From NCBI GenBank assembly GCA_021234155.1, contig JAJEKV010000065.1:3328312-3392311 (forward strand): 64,000 nt of DNA. The letters run 5' to 3'. The notes under the pieces were generated by a model. It was given only the letters and a program-made list of their open reading frames with translations, was not told the DNA's origin and ran no database searches. This DNA is from Isoetes taiwanensis. Taxonomy: Eukaryota > Streptophyta > Lycopodiopsida > Isoetales > Isoetaceae. Shown piece by piece: positions 1-9,759 of the stretch (positions within the stretch are counted from its first letter, which is position 1; each line of letters starts with the position of its first letter). A program made the position numbers and the translations under genes.

Positions 1-885
1 GTTTCCAAAGGACTCTTATTGGCCATTAACCATCGATGAGGGGCCTCGAGCTGGGTCGAAAAAAGATATGAAATTTGAGTTGGGGCTGAGCATGACCATT
101 CAGAATGGCCAAGGCTTCAAATTCCTCCATGTGTGCCGGAGCACTTTGATCCGGAGGTTTGCCTTTAGTGTTGCCAAAAGTAGGATAAGTCACTTCAAAT
201 TATGAGAGGGCTGATGAAGGCGAACTCGGGCGATAGATAGGGGATTTGGCGGAGGATATGCAGAAGCATAAAGAGGTGGTACAGTCTAAGACTGAGAGCA
301 AGGAGGTGGAACCGAAAAAACTTGGGGTCCACCAAAAGCAAAGATCCGGTGGGGAAGGGCCTTGGGAGCCATCCTCATGAGGCTTGAGTGGTCTGATAGA
401 CAGAAGAGCATGCTGAAAAGATGGAGAAGACTGAAAGTTGCGAACGTGGGTAGAGCCAAAAGACACTTGATGGTAGCCCATCCCACCAGGAGGTGAAGAA
501 GGTTGTGAAGGAAGAGGGGTGTGACCCGGGGATGTTGATATAGGTGCCGCCGAGTCCGGAAATAGTGAGGCGGGGCTGAAATAGGTATGTTGTGGAGATT
601 GCGGTTGTGAACAATGACGACAATAATGGGGGAGACCCCGGTCGAAATGAGCACGAGGGGTAGGAGGTGCCGATCGAGCTCGCGGAGCGGATAATGACCT
701 CCCTCAATGTCATAAGCGGTGTCATACATATTCAACAGCCTCGGCCGTTGATGGCACTCCGGTCGAGCCGCCGTTTGGCAAAGAAGTTCTTCATGAGTGA
801 AACCTCGAGCCGACATGATGGAAGGGAAAGAAAAATCAGACCCGGCGGCGCGGCGGTGTTTGGGGTCGGGTTCGAAACTCCCCAA
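1..885 (-). pseudogene. gag 5' region of a second Ty3/gypsy copy (element A), cut by the window edge
   Basis: This stretch parallels 5,870-6,776 of element B. The shared blocks include the sequence encoding PTFGSTKG-like residues at about 165-185 and the leader segment with YDIEGGH near 700. The longest frame here (286-885) is a low-complexity leader, not a recognisable domain. The conserved gag core would lie left of the window. It abuts the LTR at 949-1,433, which also ends element B, so A and B share an LTR. Several frame changes relative to B suggest decay or sequence error. Confidence 0.75.
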
Positions 886-948
886 AGACAGCCCTCCGGA
901 GGACCCTTGGATCTAACAGAGAATCCGGGGACTATGTCACGCCGGATT

Positions 949-1433
949 TGCAAGAAAAAACAAGGAAAAGGAAAAAAAACAAAGAGAACAATGAGATCAC
1001 AATAATAAGCTTCCTTGATGTCAATGAAGATACATGAGCTCTATAATCGAGAGAAAACCGAAATGAGACAAGACTCAAAACTCATCTAAAAACTCATGTG
1101 CTAGCTCTACTCATATATATAGTACAATGGCCTTTGGCCCAATATAGACAATCCGACCGATCTCGGTGCCGACTCTCGAAGGAGGCCTGATTTGGTGAAT
1201 GTTGGCGGTGCCTCTTGAAGTGCTCGAATCACGCCGACGCCGACGCTGGCGGTGAAGGGCCGCCACTTGTCCGAAGCCTCTTGGTACCGTGACGCCGGCT
1301 TTGACCGCGTGGTCTTCTGCTTGGTCTTTTTTGGGCCTTTGACGACCCGACCCGTGCTTGATCGGGATCCTTGGACTTGACTTGGTCCGTCGTATGCATG
1401 AATAGTCCTGTACCAGGAGGCACAGGACTAACA
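949..1433 (-). repeat. Shared LTR between elements B and A
   Basis: On the minus strand it starts TGTTAGTCCTGTGCC at 1,433, immediately after the last integrase codon, and ends near a TGCA at 949-952. It matches 6,809-7,305 along its length, including the TATA region, the segment around TTTGGCCCAATATAGAC and the first 20 bases. It is about 485 bp. The left boundary is approximate because homology to the other copy continues into the gag leader. Confidence 0.8.
1111..1121 (-). promoter_or_regulatory. Probable LTR TATA box, shared LTR
   Basis: The same ATATATATGA motif as in the LTR at 6,809-7,305, in the same relative position. It would drive element A. Confidence 0.5.
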
Positions 1434-2150
1434 CTTGTTGGTGCTTTCCGCCAAACCATTCCCTTGAGGATAGTAAGGTGTGCTTTTGCGGTGATGTATG
1501 TGCAAATAACCCGTCAGCTCTTTGATGGTGTGATTGACAAAATGAACTCCTCAATCACTGACTAGTTCTGTTGGACAGCCAAAACGCGTGATGATGTGCG
1601 TATAGAGGACCTTGGCTATGCTTGCGGCTGTGTTGTCTGGAAGAGCACAAGCCTCCGCCCATTTGGTAGCATAATCAGTGATGACCAGAATGTAGCGGGC
1701 ACGGGTGTGCCGCGCGGGAGGATCGATGGGCCCCACAAAGTCCATTCCCCATTTGCTGAAGGGAAGTGGCGGGCCGTGGGCCGACCCACACGCTGACAGA
1801 CATCACACGTGCGGGCGTGAGCGTGGGCATCCTTGAAGAGCGTGGGCGAAAATAGCACGAAAGTATTTTATGCGTCGTGGGTGTCACCGCGAAAAATGAC
1901 CACCATCAAGCCCTTCATGGGCGTGTCGACGATATCGGGCACTTCATGAGGAAGAACACAGCCACGAGGACCATATCTTTGCCCGCTTGTACGATGGCCC
2001 ACAACCATGGTATAGTCACGAACCTCACGGAGAAACCGACCGGGCGTGATTGAAGCTTTTCCGAGAGAGCCGCGGGATCTTCGGAGGGAAGAGCACCGTG
2101 TGAGAAGATACCGCCGGAAGTTATAAAACCAATGGGGCGGGACAACAAAA
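1434..2150 (-). pseudogene. Integrase of element B, truncated at the LTR
   Basis: The N-terminal zinc-binding segment lies at about 1,780-2,150, with CDVCQRVGRPT giving the two Cys of the HHCC motif. The catalytic core reads MDFVGPIDPP and YILVITDYATKWAEA (first Asp), then FGCPTELVSD (second Asp), then an in-frame stop, then YYPQGNGLAESTNK with the catalytic Glu. The last Lys codon is followed directly by the LTR start TGTTAG at 1,433. The C-terminal ~100 or more residues of a normal Ty3 integrase are therefore absent. One in-frame stop and a frame change further break it. Confidence 0.82.
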
Positions 2151-2346
2151 AATAGCCGAGCCGTCGAATGGCATCCGAAACACCCGTGGAAGGATCATCC
2201 GTGTGTATGCGGAGAGATAATCCGCATACGACATGAGATTTGCCGCCTTTATGAATGATTTCAAAAGGAGCTTAATTCTTGCGGAAGAAGGACCCAACGA
2301 GCAATTCTCGCCTCGGTATGGACTTGTTGATCAAATAAAGAAGTGC

Positions 2347-3330
2347 CTAATGATCAACAAAGAGTTTGATCCTCGACCGCCCAACAAATAATGACGAAGC
2401 GTTGGACACAAAAATTAAGCCCAATGCCTCCCTCTCGGTGGCATAGTAGCGCGCCGCCAGATTGAGTTTTCTCACGGGCATAACGGTTCGGTTTATCCGG
2501 TAGTGCCAAATGCTTGTGAGAGAACAACACCAATAGCAAATGCCGAGACATCGACATGAACATGAAAAGGCTTGTCCCATTGAGGAGGAACAAGCACGGG
2601 GGCTCGAGTAAGCAAAATCTTCAAACTGTTGAAAGCAAAGATCCGCCGGGAATTCCAAGCCCAAGTGGATTCATCACCCGAGTTTATGAATGGGATCGGC
2701 AAATGGCTGCAAGTCCGAATGAAGGTGGAATAATAATTTACCTTGCCCGTGAAAGAACGTGTGTCCTTGATATTAGATGGTGCTTGAGCTTTAAGCACGC
2801 GAACCCATTTTAGCGAGATTCGCGGGTGATACCGCTTTCTTGACCACATGTCCTAACATAACTCCGTAGGTGACGCGAAGGTGCATTTCAGATTGAGACT
2901 AATGCCGACTCATCACATTTCGAAAAGATGAGCTCTAATTTATCCGTGTGGTCATCCATGAAACCGTAGGGCGAAATGTCATCTTGAAAAATCTGGAGGA
3001 AGGGTTTCTCCTTCATATAATCATGAAAACCGAGAGCATGATGCGCTTGAAACGTTGATGGAGAGTTGGATAACAAAAAGGAACCACCTTGTAGGCAAAA
3101 AGCCCCAACGGGTGGTGAAGGTAGTCTTAAGTTGATCAGCTTTTGATTGAAATTTGATTGTAGCCCCAAAAACCATCCATGAAGGAGTACATTTCATGAC
3201 CAAATGAAGCGGAAGTGATCACGCCCGCGGGCCTGATTGAGTTTGCGATAGTCCACGGTACGCGGATCTTACCATTGTGTTTGAGAGCAATGACGATGGG
3301 GCTCACCCATATCAATTTCGGCCTTGACAC
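2347..3330 (-). pseudogene. Reverse transcriptase and RNase H of element B, frame-broken
   Basis: The domain is spread over at least four frames. 3,136-3,330 carries the RT fingers and start of the palm (WVSPIVIALKHNGKIRV, then FMDGFWGYNQISI). 2,888-3,169 carries the palm with FLQIFQDDISPYG, where the canonical Y/F-L/V-D-D box reads F-Q-D-D. 2,493-2,849 carries the connection and RNase H start (RSFTGKVNYYSTFIR, then FHVHVDVSAFAIGVVLSQ). 2,347-2,664 carries the RNase H end (NLAARYYATEREALG, then RSRIKLFVDH). A block of RT between the IRV and GHEMYSF segments looks shortened. The frameshifts would prevent translation as a single protein. Confidence 0.8.
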
Positions 3331-3368
3331 GGTCTCGATAATTGGGGTTGAGCCTGCATCGCCGCTAA

Positions 3369-4010
3369 CTAGACACGACGCGCATCCGGGTTTGGTAGGA
3401 ATGGTGAGTTCCCCAAGTTTTGTTGATACCCCTCAAGATCTTTATAGCTCCGTGCAAAAAATGTGTTTGAATTTTTGAAGAGCGTGATGACGCCGTGCTC
3501 GATAGGTAGTCGGAGATTAGCGACAAAGAAGACTCGACAAAGTTGATTGTTGCCAACGTCCACTATCTCCACCTCAGGAGTTTGAATGTGTGGAACAACT
3601 TCCGTGTCTTGAACAACATGAGCAGGAGGTTGGAACATGACGGGATGAGCTGCATTCTGCGTGGTGAAGAAAAGCGGTTGCTGAGCGTCATCTAGCAGTG
3701 GTTGCTTCATGACGGCATTGACGTCCACCGTTTCTGGAGGAAGTTCTGTATCGGAAAAATGATCGATGCGTTGGATGCGATTGCAAGGAGCCAGGTAGGG
3801 GTCGAGTAAAGCGGCCACAGCCTGGTCCTGATCGAGAGTCATCTCGCCCCATGGATCAGCATACTCAGGGTAGGATGACAGCAGGAGGAGCCTGTACGTG
3901 ATAGATGTTTTGTGCTTCGTCAGAATCGGTATCTGAGAGAGAGGGTTCAGCATGTTCGACCGAGATGATCTTGCCGGTTTCCAAATCCATGGTGGCATTG
4001 AGATGACCAT
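3369..4010 (-). CDS. Protease-RT linker and RT leader of element B
   Basis: A 213-codon frame between protease and reverse transcriptase. The middle is acidic and Gln/Pro-rich without a known domain. Near the C-terminus FFARSYKDLEGYQQ corresponds to the conserved leader (F-A-W-S-Y-x-D-hydrophobic-x-G) found just before the RT fingers in plant Ty3 elements, and NPDARRV matches the following P-G-x-x-P segment with changes. It overlaps the protease frame by 64 bases in another frame, marking a shift. It has no function on its own. Confidence 0.6.
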   Translation of the reverse strand: MVISMPPWIWKPARSSRSNMLNPLSQIPILTKHKTSITYRLLLLSSYPEYADPWGEMTLDQDQAVAALLDPYLAPCNRIQRIDHFSDTELPPETVDVNAVMKQPLLDDAQQPLFFTTQNAAHPVMFQPPAHVVQDTEVVPHIQTPEVEIVDVGNNQLCRVFFVANLRLPIEHGVITLFKNSNTFFARSYKDLEGYQQNLGNSPFLPNPDARRV

Positions 4011-4486
4011 CTGTAATGACGAACTGGTCCGTGGCCCAGTAATGGATATTTTTTGGCCTGACGGAGAAAAGGCCTGCCAACCAACATTTCATAATCACCT
4101 GGATCTTCCCCAGCTTTCCAAACACCAAATTCCAAGGGGAATCTGAGGTCGCCTATATTGATGTGAAGAAGAGGCGTGACGCCTTGAGGGCGCGTGATAT
4201 GACCATTGGCCAACTTGATATCATAAGGGGCATGATAAAGTTGTTTGATGCCCAATTGCTTCCGGAGCTTATCAGTAATGAGATTGACAGCACTACCCCC
4301 GTCAATTTGAACATGGTTGACTTGTTGATTGCCCACCGTGACATGTACCGTGGGTGTGGAGGTAGCGACAGCCCCAACCAGAACCGTGGGAAGGGGCAAC
4401 TGGTCCTTGAGAGCAGAACACAGTTTCAAAATGGTGGCTAAACTCAAAGGAATTTTGATTTTTGCAAGTTCTTCTTGAAGTTCCAA
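3947..4486 (-). CDS. Retroviral-type aspartic protease domain of pol
   Basis: A frame of 179 codons with the pepsin/retropepsin active-site signature as HVQIDGGSAVNLIT near residue 80. In many plant Ty3 elements DGGS replaces the usual D-T/S-G. The flap-side segment follows, and the closing motif YEMLVGRPFLR near residue 135 matches the hydrophobic-G-R/D helix of retropepsins. It would cleave the Gag-Pol polyprotein. The last ~35 residues (from about KYPLLGHGP) are probably out of the original frame, since the linker continues in the frame of 3,369-4,010. Catalytic Asp is present. Confidence 0.8.
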   Translation of the reverse strand: MELQEELAKIKIPLSLATILKLCSALKDQLPLPTVLVGAVATSTPTVHVTVGNQQVNHVQIDGGSAVNLITDKLRKQLGIKQLYHAPYDIKLANGHITRPQGVTPLLHINIGDLRFPLEFGVWKAGEDPGDYEMLVGRPFLRQAKKYPLLGHGPVRHYRWSSQCHHGFGNRQDHLGRTC

Positions 4487-5370
4487 AGGAATATGAGAAA
4501 ACGAATCAGCTTTGGATCCAAGGGAGAAGTCCGAGGTAAAGAAGCGTAAACTTTTTGAAGCTCCACCTCTGCAGCAATATTCGGATATGTCTGAGAGCGT
4601 GGAGTGTGAGATGTCGGAGGTGCGTCATGACGCTGTTGAGCCCTGGTGGTGGCATGCACATTAGCAATTGTGTGGCCTTCTGCAGCCTGCATGAGGTTGA
4701 GGATGCTTTGTCTTACCTTGGGCATGACATGAGGCATGAGTTTATCCAAGTCTGGTGCAAAGTGAATCTTTTTTTCCTCTTCATGAGGGATCGTGTCGAC
4801 AGCAAAAGCAGGGCGCGTATCATGAGGAATGATGGTCAAGGGGCGTGAAGCCCTGGTCTGTCGCGAGACCAAACCAACCCAGTTTGACGGTTGGACTGGG
4901 GGATTGAGAGCTTGATAAATTTCTTCCTGGGCTTGTTGATCCATCGGAGGAGTTGCTGCAGGAGCTGGTTGATACCTTGATTGTTGAGGCACGCGTGGTG
5001 GTTTTCGAAGAAGAGGACGAGGGCCCTGTTTGCCATTTGCGATCCAAAGTTAATAGGCCGTGAGGCGTACTGACGTGGTTTGATTCGTGCCTGGAAGTTG
5101 GACTTGAACTTGAGAAAGTTGAGGGCACGCCGTGATGGTATGACCCCATTCCAGACAATGGTAACACTGGGCTTTAGAAGGATCAAAAGGAGGATGGTTG
5201 CTTTGTCCCCTAGGCTTTGAGATTGTTGATACCGCTTGAGGAGGTTGTGCTTGAAATTGCCGAGGTTGATATGACGCCCGCTTTGGTGTTAATTCCGGAC
5301 TTGATATACCATCTTTTGCCGGAAGGGTGTAGGATGAGTACGAGTGCATTCTTCCGTGGCATGATTGCAC
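4444..5370 (-). pseudogene. gag-protease linker with a further CCHC knuckle, frame-broken
   Basis: Two overlapping frames (5,050-5,370 and 4,444-4,992) continue the polyprotein downstream of gag. The first carries a canonical knuckle, CYHCLEWGHTITAC, preceded by a Pro/Gln-rich stretch. The second is a linker rich in Gln, Pro and Thr with a segment PHEEEKKIHFAPDLDKLMP and no recognised domain. The frame change between them near 5,000 indicates a mutation or a sequencing indel. The linker leads into the protease frame, with which it overlaps by about 40 bases. Confidence 0.6.
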
Positions 5371-6473
5371 ATGTTGCAGCGTTTATAATGAGGAGGGCCA
5401 TTGGAGGAGTTGCACTCATTGGCCAAATGGCCTTGATATTTGCAGATGTGGCACCAAATTTGACTGCGTTGAGGATTTGAGTGTTGAGGCTGAACTGCAG
5501 TCTGAGGTACCATGACAGGAGGAATGAAGGGTAGCTCCTGGAGGGCCATGCCGCGAGAGGAAACATTAACTGAATGATTGACAAGTTCGATGGCCTGCTC
5601 CAAAGTCTTGGGGCGCAGGTATTCAGTCATGAGACGAATAGCCGGAGGAAGTCCTTGGAGAAACCAGACGAGGATCTGGCTTTGCGTGGGGTACTCTTGA
5701 AGTTTGCTGAGGAGGATGTGAAGTCGATCCGCAAAATCCCGGGCTGACTCCGTGGGCTCTTGCTGAAGATCATTGAGTTGCTTGAGAAGAAGTTGATCAT
5801 CATCTGTGGTGCCATAATGAGAAAGGAAAGCAGTCTTCATGTGCCGTCGGTTTGTTTCAATGGCTTTGTTCGCCATGAGCCATTGATGAGGGGATCCACG
5901 CAGCGTGGTGGAAAAGATATGGAACTTCAGTTGAGGTTGAGCGTGACCATTTAGGACAGCTAGAGCCTCAAATTCTTCCATGTGGGCTTGAGCACTTTGA
6001 TCCAATGGTTTGCCTTTAGTACTGCCAAAAGTGGGATAGGTCAGTTTGAGAGTCTGAAAAGAAGATTGTGACTGGTCTTGTGCATAGAGAGGCGGTGTAT
6101 AAGGAGGAACATAATGGGGCGGAACTTCCATGGATTCCGTATGGGGTGGCAAAAGGAGCAGAAAAGACCACGAAGATGTGCAAAAGGAGGTTCCTGGTGG
6201 AGGACCGTGGGGTCCGTGGTCATGAGGGTTGAGATCGCGGTAAGAGTATAAACCGGAAGTGTTTGTTGAAAAGAGGGGATTGAGGATATGTCCGAACTCA
6301 CGGGGAGGGTCGAAGAAGAGACATGGGGATAACCATTCCTCCGGGGAGATGATGGTTGTGAAGGCAGAGGAGTATGGCGAGAGGAGATATGAATGTAGGC
6401 ACTCTCTAGAGTGTGGAAATAAGTTGGAGGTTCTTTGACAGGTGTATGATGAGGTGGATGAGGTTGGGAACAA
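5289..6473 (-). CDS. gag: Retrotransposon gag polyprotein (capsid plus zinc knuckle)
   Basis: An open frame of 394 codons. The first ~110 residues are low-complexity, and a more plausible start is the internal Met of MEVPPHYVPP near residue 114. The capsid-type gag region follows (about residues 135-290), with landmarks HQWLMANKA, FLSHYGTTDDDQ, LQQEPTESARDFADR and LVWFLQGLPP, as expected for the Ty3 gag fold. A CCHC zinc knuckle, CHICKYQGHLANEC, lies near residue 340 and a second, atypical Cys cluster CNMCNHATEEC about 30 residues later. The protein would package the element RNA. It overlaps the next frame, suggesting a frameshift into the continuing polyprotein. It is the best-preserved gene of the element. 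Confidence 0.85.
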   Translation of the reverse strand: MFPTSSTSSYTCQRTSNLFPHSRECLHSYLLSPYSSAFTTIISPEEWLSPCLFFDPPREFGHILNPLFSTNTSGLYSYRDLNPHDHGPHGPPPGTSFCTSSWSFLLLLPPHTESMEVPPHYVPPYTPPLYAQDQSQSSFQTLKLTYPTFGSTKGKPLDQSAQAHMEEFEALAVLNGHAQPQLKFHIFSTTLRGSPHQWLMANKAIETNRRHMKTAFLSHYGTTDDDQLLLKQLNDLQQEPTESARDFADRLHILLSKLQEYPTQSQILVWFLQGLPPAIRLMTEYLRPKTLEQAIELVNHSVNVSSRGMALQELPFIPPVMVPQTAVQPQHSNPQRSQIWCHICKYQGHLANECNSSNGPPHYKRCNMCNHATEECTRTHPTPFRQKMVYQVRN

Positions 6474-6808
6474 TGTTTACATGGGAGGAGAGCCAGGCGA
6501 GAGAAATACGAGGAGTAGGTGGCGCCGATTGAGTTCGTGGAGCCGAATATGGCCTCCCTCAATATCATAAAAAAGATTCATACATATCTCGAAAGCAACT
6601 TCAGCGACGTTGATGGCGCTCCAAACGACACCTTCCGCTAAGAAGCTCCTCCGGGTGAAAGCTCTCGCATATGGTAAAAGAAAAAAGAAAAAGAAAATCG
6701 CACCGGCGTTGCGCATGTTTTTAGGGTCCTGGTTCGAACCTCCCCAAGACAACCCTCGGTGAGGACCCTTGATCAAACAGAGAATCCGTAGTCGTGGTCA
6801 CGCCGATT

Positions 6809-7305
6809 TGCAAAAGAAACAAGGAAAAGAAAGAAAGAGAGAACAAGTGAAAAACAATAAGAACACAATGATGAGAACGAAACTCTTTGATATCAATGAT
6901 GATACATGAGCTCGCACCGAGAGGAAGCGTAGTGAGATAAGACTAAAACTCATCTAGCCCGTGAAGGCTAGCTCTACTCATATATATAGTACAATGGCCT
7001 TTGGCCCAATATAGACACTCTGACTAATTTCGGTGCCGACTCCTAGAAGGAGGCCTGATTTGCAGGAATGTTGGCGATGCCTGAAATCACGCTGACGCTG
7101 ACGCTGACGCTTGACGGGCCGTCATTTGTCTGTCCTCGACCTCTTCGTTATTCTCATGGCCTTCGTGGTCTGGCCGCTTGGTTGGCGGCTTGGGCTTCAA
7201 GGGGGCCTTTGACGACCGACCTCCACCGACCGCGGGATCCTTGGCCTTGACCTCGTCCGTCGGTGGTGCATGAATAGTCCCGCATCAAGACGCATGTGAC
7301 TAACA
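6809..7305 (-). repeat. 5' LTR of element B
   Basis: On the minus strand it begins TGTTAGTCACATGCG at 7,305 and runs about 497 bp to a TGCA near 6,809. It matches the LTR at 949-1,433 with scattered substitutions and indels, so the two LTRs are not identical and the insertion is not very recent, unless sequence error inflates the difference. The sequence after it, CGGCGTGACCACGACTACGG, is only weakly like known plant primer sites. Confidence 0.8.
6979..6989 (-). promoter_or_regulatory. Probable LTR TATA box, element B
   Basis: The minus strand reads CTATATATATGAG in the middle of the LTR, the usual place for the promoter of a plant LTR retrotransposon. It is conserved in the other LTR. Confidence 0.55.
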
Positions 7306-7531
7306 TTCTTATCTTAGGGATGTTTGGAAGGAACGTGCTGACATAATAGAGTTATTTGTTAATATGGAAGTCCTTGAAGCTACTGGTGCCTTTGTTTAAG
7401 CGCCTCATGGATTATATATCTTTTGTTGAGGGTCTTAAATGGCATGATCAATATTAATTAAATTAAATAACATGCACGAAGTTGCAGATAGGGACGTTAA
7501 CGGTCGAGTAAAAACTCATGCCGGAACATTA
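7306..7531 (+). other. Short remnant between the Ty3 LTR and the Helitron end
   Basis: AT-rich. One short open stretch at about 7,318-7,399 (DVWKERADIIELFVNMEV) could be a coding remnant but is too short to place. Nothing else is recognised. Confidence 0.25.
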
Positions 7532-7561
7532 GACCGGCAACGCCGGTCACACGTTTACTAG
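7532..7561 (+). mobile_element. Helitron 3' terminus, copy 1
   Basis: A perfect 7 bp hairpin with a 3-base loop (GACCGGC AAC GCCGGTC, 7,532-7,548), nine bases (ACACGTTTA), then CTAG and T. A short GC-rich hairpin about 10 bases before a CTRR end followed by T is the hallmark of plant Helitrons. The same layout recurs at 10,980-11,009. The 5' TC end was not found. The Ty3 LTR ends only 227 bases to the left, so the retroelement may have inserted into this Helitron. Confidence 0.72.
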
Positions 7562-8495
7562 TAGCATTTAATTTGTTTTTATGCATCTCGAACATCTATA
7601 ATCAAAATAGTAAATTACAATCAAGGATTTCATTCATGAATCATCTTATCTTCCGATAAATGGTTCACATAGTCTACTAGAGCAAAAATCAGGACTAAGA
7701 CAAAATTTAAAGCAATACGAAATATATTACTAAAGCAAAATTTACAAATTGATTCCATGACGCAAAATCACATTCAAAACAATCTTTTATATTGATACTA
7801 ATATATTAAATATGGTTGAAATATTAAACATGATTTTTATTTGTAAGGAAAATGAACTGGATCATGTTTCTATCACACAAAGCCCCTTCTTCTCAGGTAG
7901 CTCCTTGGATGATGGCGTAGATGATAGTATATTGGGTTGTTCTTGCATGCAATGGCCGCTGCAACAAAGACAATCCTTCCATACTTATGACACGTATAGA
8001 ATTCGGCAAATAGCAGGTGCTGGTGGAGGGGCAATGATAATAGCAGATGGTGGTGGGGCTAGAATTGGAGGTGAAGGTGGAGGATAAGTTGGAGGAATGG
8101 GGCAACATTTTTCCAACGGAGGCTTGCATGAGCTGCAAGAACCAAAGTCAAGGAAATGAAAATGGAGAGAAGTTGCATGTTTGTGCTATGTTTCTTGCTA
8201 GAAACACTATATCCGCGATAATTGTTAGATGGCTATCTACTTATTTAAAATGTTTTTGGGGTGGGGTGTCTCCCTTTTTCCGGCCACCGGTAATGCCAGT
8301 AACACTCTTTTTTCCCGCCAAAAGCGTGATTTTGGCATCGGAAAATTTTTGGGAGCGTGAGTTTTCGGAGTCGATGCCTTCCTTTCCATCTGCAATTCTC
8401 TCCTCTCTCTCGGATCTCTTGTCTTAGCGGTTTGTTGGCACATAAACGCTTTTTTTTTTTTTGGCTGAGGCATTTTTTTTTCTCCCTTATGTGTT
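7562..8495. other. Noncoding stretch upstream of a gene-like start
   Basis: 7,562-7,880 is AT-rich with no recognisable feature. 7,985-8,090 is a G-rich stretch of GGTGG-type runs. 8,380-8,425 is a CT-rich run (CTCTCCTCTCTCTCGG) of the kind common in plant 5' untranslated regions, about 80 bases before the short frame at 8,496. The longer open frames here have no recognised domains and are probably chance. Confidence 0.3.
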
Positions 8496-8657
8496 ATGTC
8501 CTCAGATCAGTTCATGGAGATGCTCGCCGCCTCTTCTAATCCCTATGTGCTGGAATTTGTGGCATCCCTAGAACTGCTGCAAGCATATGGTTTAGAGGTA
8601 TTATTTGATTTAGAGGTGTTCTTTGGTGCATGTAATCTATATCCCGGCAAAAATTAA
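8496..8657 (+). CDS. Short exon-like open frame, unrecognised
   Basis: A 53-codon frame starting MSSDQFMEMLAASSNPYV and continuing LEFVASLELLQAYGLE. Its amino-acid usage looks like a real protein N-terminus rather than translated intergenic AT-rich DNA. A pyrimidine-rich leader precedes it. Probably only the first ~35 codons are exon, and a donor near 8,590 would suit the change to AT-rich sequence. I do not recognise the family. Its position between two Helitron 3' ends suggests a gene piece captured by the Helitron ending at 11,009. That is inference. Confidence 0.35.
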   Translation: MSSDQFMEMLAASSNPYVLEFVASLELLQAYGLEVLFDLEVFFGACNLYPGKN

Positions 8658-8686
8658 ATCTATTTCATGTTTATCTTTGTTTGCAG

Positions 8687-8930
8687 ATAAGCCATTCTTT
8701 CAAAGGGTTTAGGGTTTTTGGAGCTTCAATTTTTGCTCAAGTTGGTGTAAAGAGCTTCTGGACCACCAAAGATTTTTCGCAGGTCGGTTTGTTGCTTGGG
8801 CTTCCACTATTATTGCATGTCGATTTTTTGATACAAAACGAACTCTATTCAACCAGGACACTGACCTTCAGGTTTGGATTGATGCTGAGGGAATGGGTAT
8901 GCCTATTAGCATCTTGATTTTGTTTCTTCT
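8687..8930 (+). pseudogene. Exon-like pieces of an unrecognised gene
   Basis: TTTGCAG at 8,680-8,686 is a good splice acceptor, followed by an open stretch with KGFRVFGASIFAQVG. A second AG (TTTTCGCAG, ending about 8,781) precedes a frame containing RFFDTKRTLFNQDTDLQVW and IDAEGMG. The pattern of short open pieces bounded by acceptor-like AGs resembles exons of a host gene. I cannot name the product. It lies in the interval left of the Helitron end at 11,009 and could have been captured with the frame at 8,496-8,657. Confidence 0.3.
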
Positions 8931-9759
8931 ATGACCATCGATATTAGCAAGTACTTGGGAACAAAAGCTGCCTATGCAATCTCTGATGCGCGCTGGCATT
9001 TGCCAAAATGGCTTTTCTTTTTTTTCATCTTAATACAGTTTCAACCGACGAAATGTGGTAAACATTTATGCTATTATTTGTGCTTATTTATTGGTTTATT
9101 TTGTGTGGACATCCAGTTTTCTTTTGTCTTAAATCTACTTACGAGCTGGATCATTGAGTTATTGCTCTTTCTTCCTTTTATTTCTCTCAAATACTCAGTC
9201 TATATATCAGTTGTTGTTCATGTGATCTGCGCACTTTATCATGTATCTTTAGAATGTTATGCTATAGGCAAATTATTGGGATCTTCAAAGCGGGTTATGC
9301 TTTAATGCTACTAAAAGATAAATAAAGGAGGAGAAAGCAAATGCATTCCTTTATTTATATTTAGACCAGTTGGACCTTCTCAGTGTTTAGGAATTCAGAC
9401 CATTCATGCTATGCCATGATGAGCATTTGGTCATACCATGTCATGAATATAAATGCTAGATTGATTTGTTAGAGGCAATTAATGTTTTGGCATCTTTGTA
9501 ATCTTCTAAGAACCAACTTTTGCAGTGCCCTCTGCAGCTAGTATTTAAATTCTAGAGATCTAGACGTGGATCGAAAGATTGTCCAGAGGTCTAAAACATC
9601 CGGAAAGGTGTGATATGCTTTTGCTATTTTGAAATGGATCTCCATATATTTTGAGTGCAGGATGATCTTATTGTTGCCGCCTCTTTATATAAGTAGCCAA
9701 ATGAGAACAGACTAGATGAACAGATTGGATGGGCAAATTTTCCCAAATGCAGGTCTATG

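Larger units (their letters stand above)
949..7305 (-). mobile_element. Ty3/gypsy LTR retrotransposon, element B, LTR to LTR
   Basis: Reading leftwards on the minus strand the order is LTR (6,809-7,305), gag (about 5,289-6,473), further zinc knuckle (about 5,150), aspartic protease (3,947-4,486), reverse transcriptase and RNase H (about 2,347-3,330), integrase (1,434-2,150) and LTR (949-1,433). Protease-RT-RNase H-integrase is the Ty3/gypsy order. Several frame changes within pol make it look non-functional, although some could be sequence error. No convincing tRNA primer-binding site follows the 5' LTR and no polypurine tract precedes the 3' LTR. The integrase stops exactly where the LTR begins, so the C-terminal part of pol is missing. 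The total of about 6.4 kb fits a Ty3 element with a shortened pol. Confidence 0.88.

Noticed and set aside
6041-6568. Separate protein frame overlapping gag
   Set aside because: It is an alternative frame of the low-complexity gag leader, and no conserved motif is seen.
6785-6812. Primer-binding site of element B
   Set aside because: CGGCGTGACCACGACTACGG is only loosely like known plant primer sites and does not begin TGG, so no tRNA could be assigned.
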